Below the pieces are notes generated by a model that was not told where the DNA came from, made no database searches, and saw only the letters and a program-made list of their open reading frames with translations. Of a stretch of DNA of 6,820 bases, positions 5,983-6,820 are shown in pieces (the stretch's first letter is position 1; every line of letters begins with the position of its first letter). The translations under genes were made by a program, and so were the position numbers. This stretch comes from Halobacteriaceae archaeon Tc-Br11_E2g27 (GTDB taxonomy: Archaea > Halobacteriota > Halobacteria > Halobacteriales > Haloarculaceae), in the NCBI GenBank assembly GCA_001564135.1, contig LKNH01000143.1:1-6820 (forward strand), read 5' to 3'.

Positions 5983-6255
5983 TCACTCAAGCCGTTCTAC
6001 CTCGAAATGGGCGTCAGCCTCGAGATGCGCTTCAAGTTGCTCACGTGCATCTGTCCGCGAACGCGCAACGACGACGACCCCAGCAACCGCTGACTCTCCT
6101 GTCGCCCGATATGGGGATAACTCCTCATCAAAACTCGTTGCATACGTCCGCAAGATTCCCCGTACCTCGCGCTCTAGCTCCGGCAGTGTCTGCTCATCAT
6201 CCTCGAATCCTGCCAGCGCATCCTCGATATTTCTGAGAGCTGAGATGCGGTCCAT
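5983..6255 (-). CDS. Conserved haloarchaeal protein of unknown function, downstream of MCM
   Basis: A 90-residue acidic soluble protein beginning MDRISALRNIEDALAG and ending FEVERLE. I recognise it as the small haloarchaeal protein commonly found behind mcm (from memory, the DUF7854 family), with no established function. The first half looks helical, with many Glu/Asp/Leu/Arg (about 1-47). The second half contains a hydrophobic strand AVAGVVVVARS (56-66) followed by another helix, suggesting a small alpha/beta fold. There is no signal peptide, membrane segment or metal-binding cluster. The ATG at 6255 is one base beyond the mcm stop codon (TGA-T-ATG), so the two are surely cotranscribed and probably translationally coupled. 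A longer in-frame extension to 6378 overlaps mcm and is basic and Pro/Ser-rich, unlike a halophilic protein, so I rejected it. Confidence 0.85.
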   Translation of the reverse strand: MDRISALRNIEDALAGFEDDEQTLPELEREVRGILRTYATSFDEELSPYRATGESAVAGVVVVARSRTDAREQLEAHLEADAHFEVERLE

Positions 6256-6256
6256 A

Positions 6257-6820
6257 TCAGGTCGTTCGGAGATAGCCGTTCTGTGGTTCGTACACTTCTC
6301 CTTTCTGTTTGAGCTGGTCGATTTCGTGTTCGGCTTTCGAGGCGTCCGTTCCGGCTTCTTCGGCCCGCTCGATAACAACCTCGACTGGCGCTCCCTCGTC
6401 GTACTCCTCCTCGATGTTCTCGATGAGATTCAGGATATCCTTGATACGGTCGCGCTGGCTCTTTGAGGTCCCTGTCTCTATCATATCGGCGTCCAGTTCG
6501 CCCGTTTCCGGGTCCATGCCAATCTCTTCGAGACAGTATTTGGCGATATCAATTCCCCGCCGTGCATCCTCCAGTTCGACGGTATCGGACAGTCGCACCC
6601 GTGCGCTCGCCTCCGCAAGCCTGACGAGCGCTTCGAGTTTTCGCGCCGTCACCGGCACCGGCGCATCCTCGTCGGACCCACGCGAGCGCAAGTTCACGTA
6701 AAACTCCTGAATCTCATCCATCGCTTCCTCGGTCATCGTCGGGAAGCAGTTCCGTTTCGCGTAGGCAACGTATTTTCTGAGGAACTCCGCGTCGATAGTT
6801 GGGGCAACCTCGTCTGTCAC
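6257..6820 (-). CDS. mcm: MCM replicative helicase, C-terminal part (partial, cut by right edge)
   Basis: The C-terminal 187 residues of the minichromosome maintenance ATPase, the archaeal replicative DNA helicase. The Walker motifs and N-terminal DNA-binding domain lie outside the window, so the ATG at 6820 is an internal Met rather than the start. Visible: IDAEFLRKYVAYAKRN (9-24 of this fragment), the lid helices of the AAA+ core, then VTARKLEALVRLAEASAR (57-74), which carries the sensor-2 Arg (Arg60 here), followed by ARVRLSDTVELEDARRGI. After an acidic linker (about 102-118), the last 70 residues form the C-terminal winged-helix domain, ending QNGYLRTT. The distal frame is intact, with no intein visible, although haloarchaeal MCMs often carry inteins further upstream. 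The 90-aa gene follows after one base. Confidence 0.95.
   Translation of the reverse strand: MTDEVAPTIDAEFLRKYVAYAKRNCFPTMTEEAMDEIQEFYVNLRSRGSDEDAPVPVTARKLEALVRLAEASARVRLSDTVELEDARRGIDIAKYCLEEIGMDPETGELDADMIETGTSKSQRDRIKDILNLIENIEEEYDEGAPVEVVIERAEEAGTDASKAEHEIDQLKQKGEVYEPQNGYLRTT

Noticed and set aside
6256..6378. 41-codon extension of the 90-aa gene into mcm
   Set aside because: It overlaps the winged-helix coding region of mcm and is basic and Pro/Ser-rich; the ATG directly behind the mcm stop is a better start.
1..6820. CRISPR arrays, tRNA or rRNA genes, transposase or integrase genes, defence systems
   Set aside because: I saw no regularly spaced repeats, tRNA-like folds, rRNA segments or mobile-element proteins; every long coding region is accounted for by core-type genes.

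Overview
The window looks like a chromosomal segment of a haloarchaeon (class Halobacteria). The predicted proteins are rich in Asp and Glu, as in salt-in halophiles. Four genes resemble haloarchaeal families closely: phosphoglycerate kinase, D-3-phosphoglycerate dehydrogenase, a GCS2-type ligase beginning near 'RRSVEVEYWVVD', and a small protein downstream of MCM. Several start codons sit about 26-32 nt from an AT-rich TATA-like box, as expected for the leaderless transcripts common in this group. G+C is only in the mid-50s by eye, lower than most haloarchaea, and intergenic DNA is distinctly AT-rich. I cannot name the genus.

Layout, left to right. (1) 1-655, minus strand: the N-terminal half of a glutamate dehydrogenase, running off the left edge. 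(2) 656-909: an intergenic region with two near-identical palindromes upstream of the dehydrogenase, and a 15-bp inverted repeat bounding a 111-bp segment that abuts the stop codon of the next gene. (3) 910-2121, minus: complete phosphoglycerate kinase. (4) 2122-2245: divergent promoter region. (5) 2246-3841, plus: complete D-3-phosphoglycerate dehydrogenase with C-terminal ACT domain. (6) 3842-3988: AT-rich gap with T-tracts and TATA-like boxes. (7) 3989-5954, plus: a possible 28-codon leader ORF, a GCS2-family (glutamate-cysteine ligase-like) carboxylate-amine ligase and a class I glutamine amidotransferase. (8) 5983-6820, minus, convergent: a 90-aa haloarchaeal protein of unknown function directly behind the C-terminal part of the MCM replicative helicase, which runs off the right edge.

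The left half has a clear metabolic logic. Pgk makes or consumes 3-phosphoglycerate, SerA draws 3-phosphoglycerate into serine synthesis, and GDH balances glutamate, the usual amino donor for the next serine step. The middle pair combines a gamma-glutamyl-type ligase with a Cys-His-Glu amidotransferase, suggesting linked gamma-glutamyl or amide chemistry whose substrate is not visible from sequence. The right end is replication machinery and appears unrelated.

Most of the window is ordinary core genome. The points that deserve a second look are the paired operator-like palindromes before gdh, the 15-bp inverted repeat behind pgk, and the leader ORF plus hairpin overlapping the ligase start codon.
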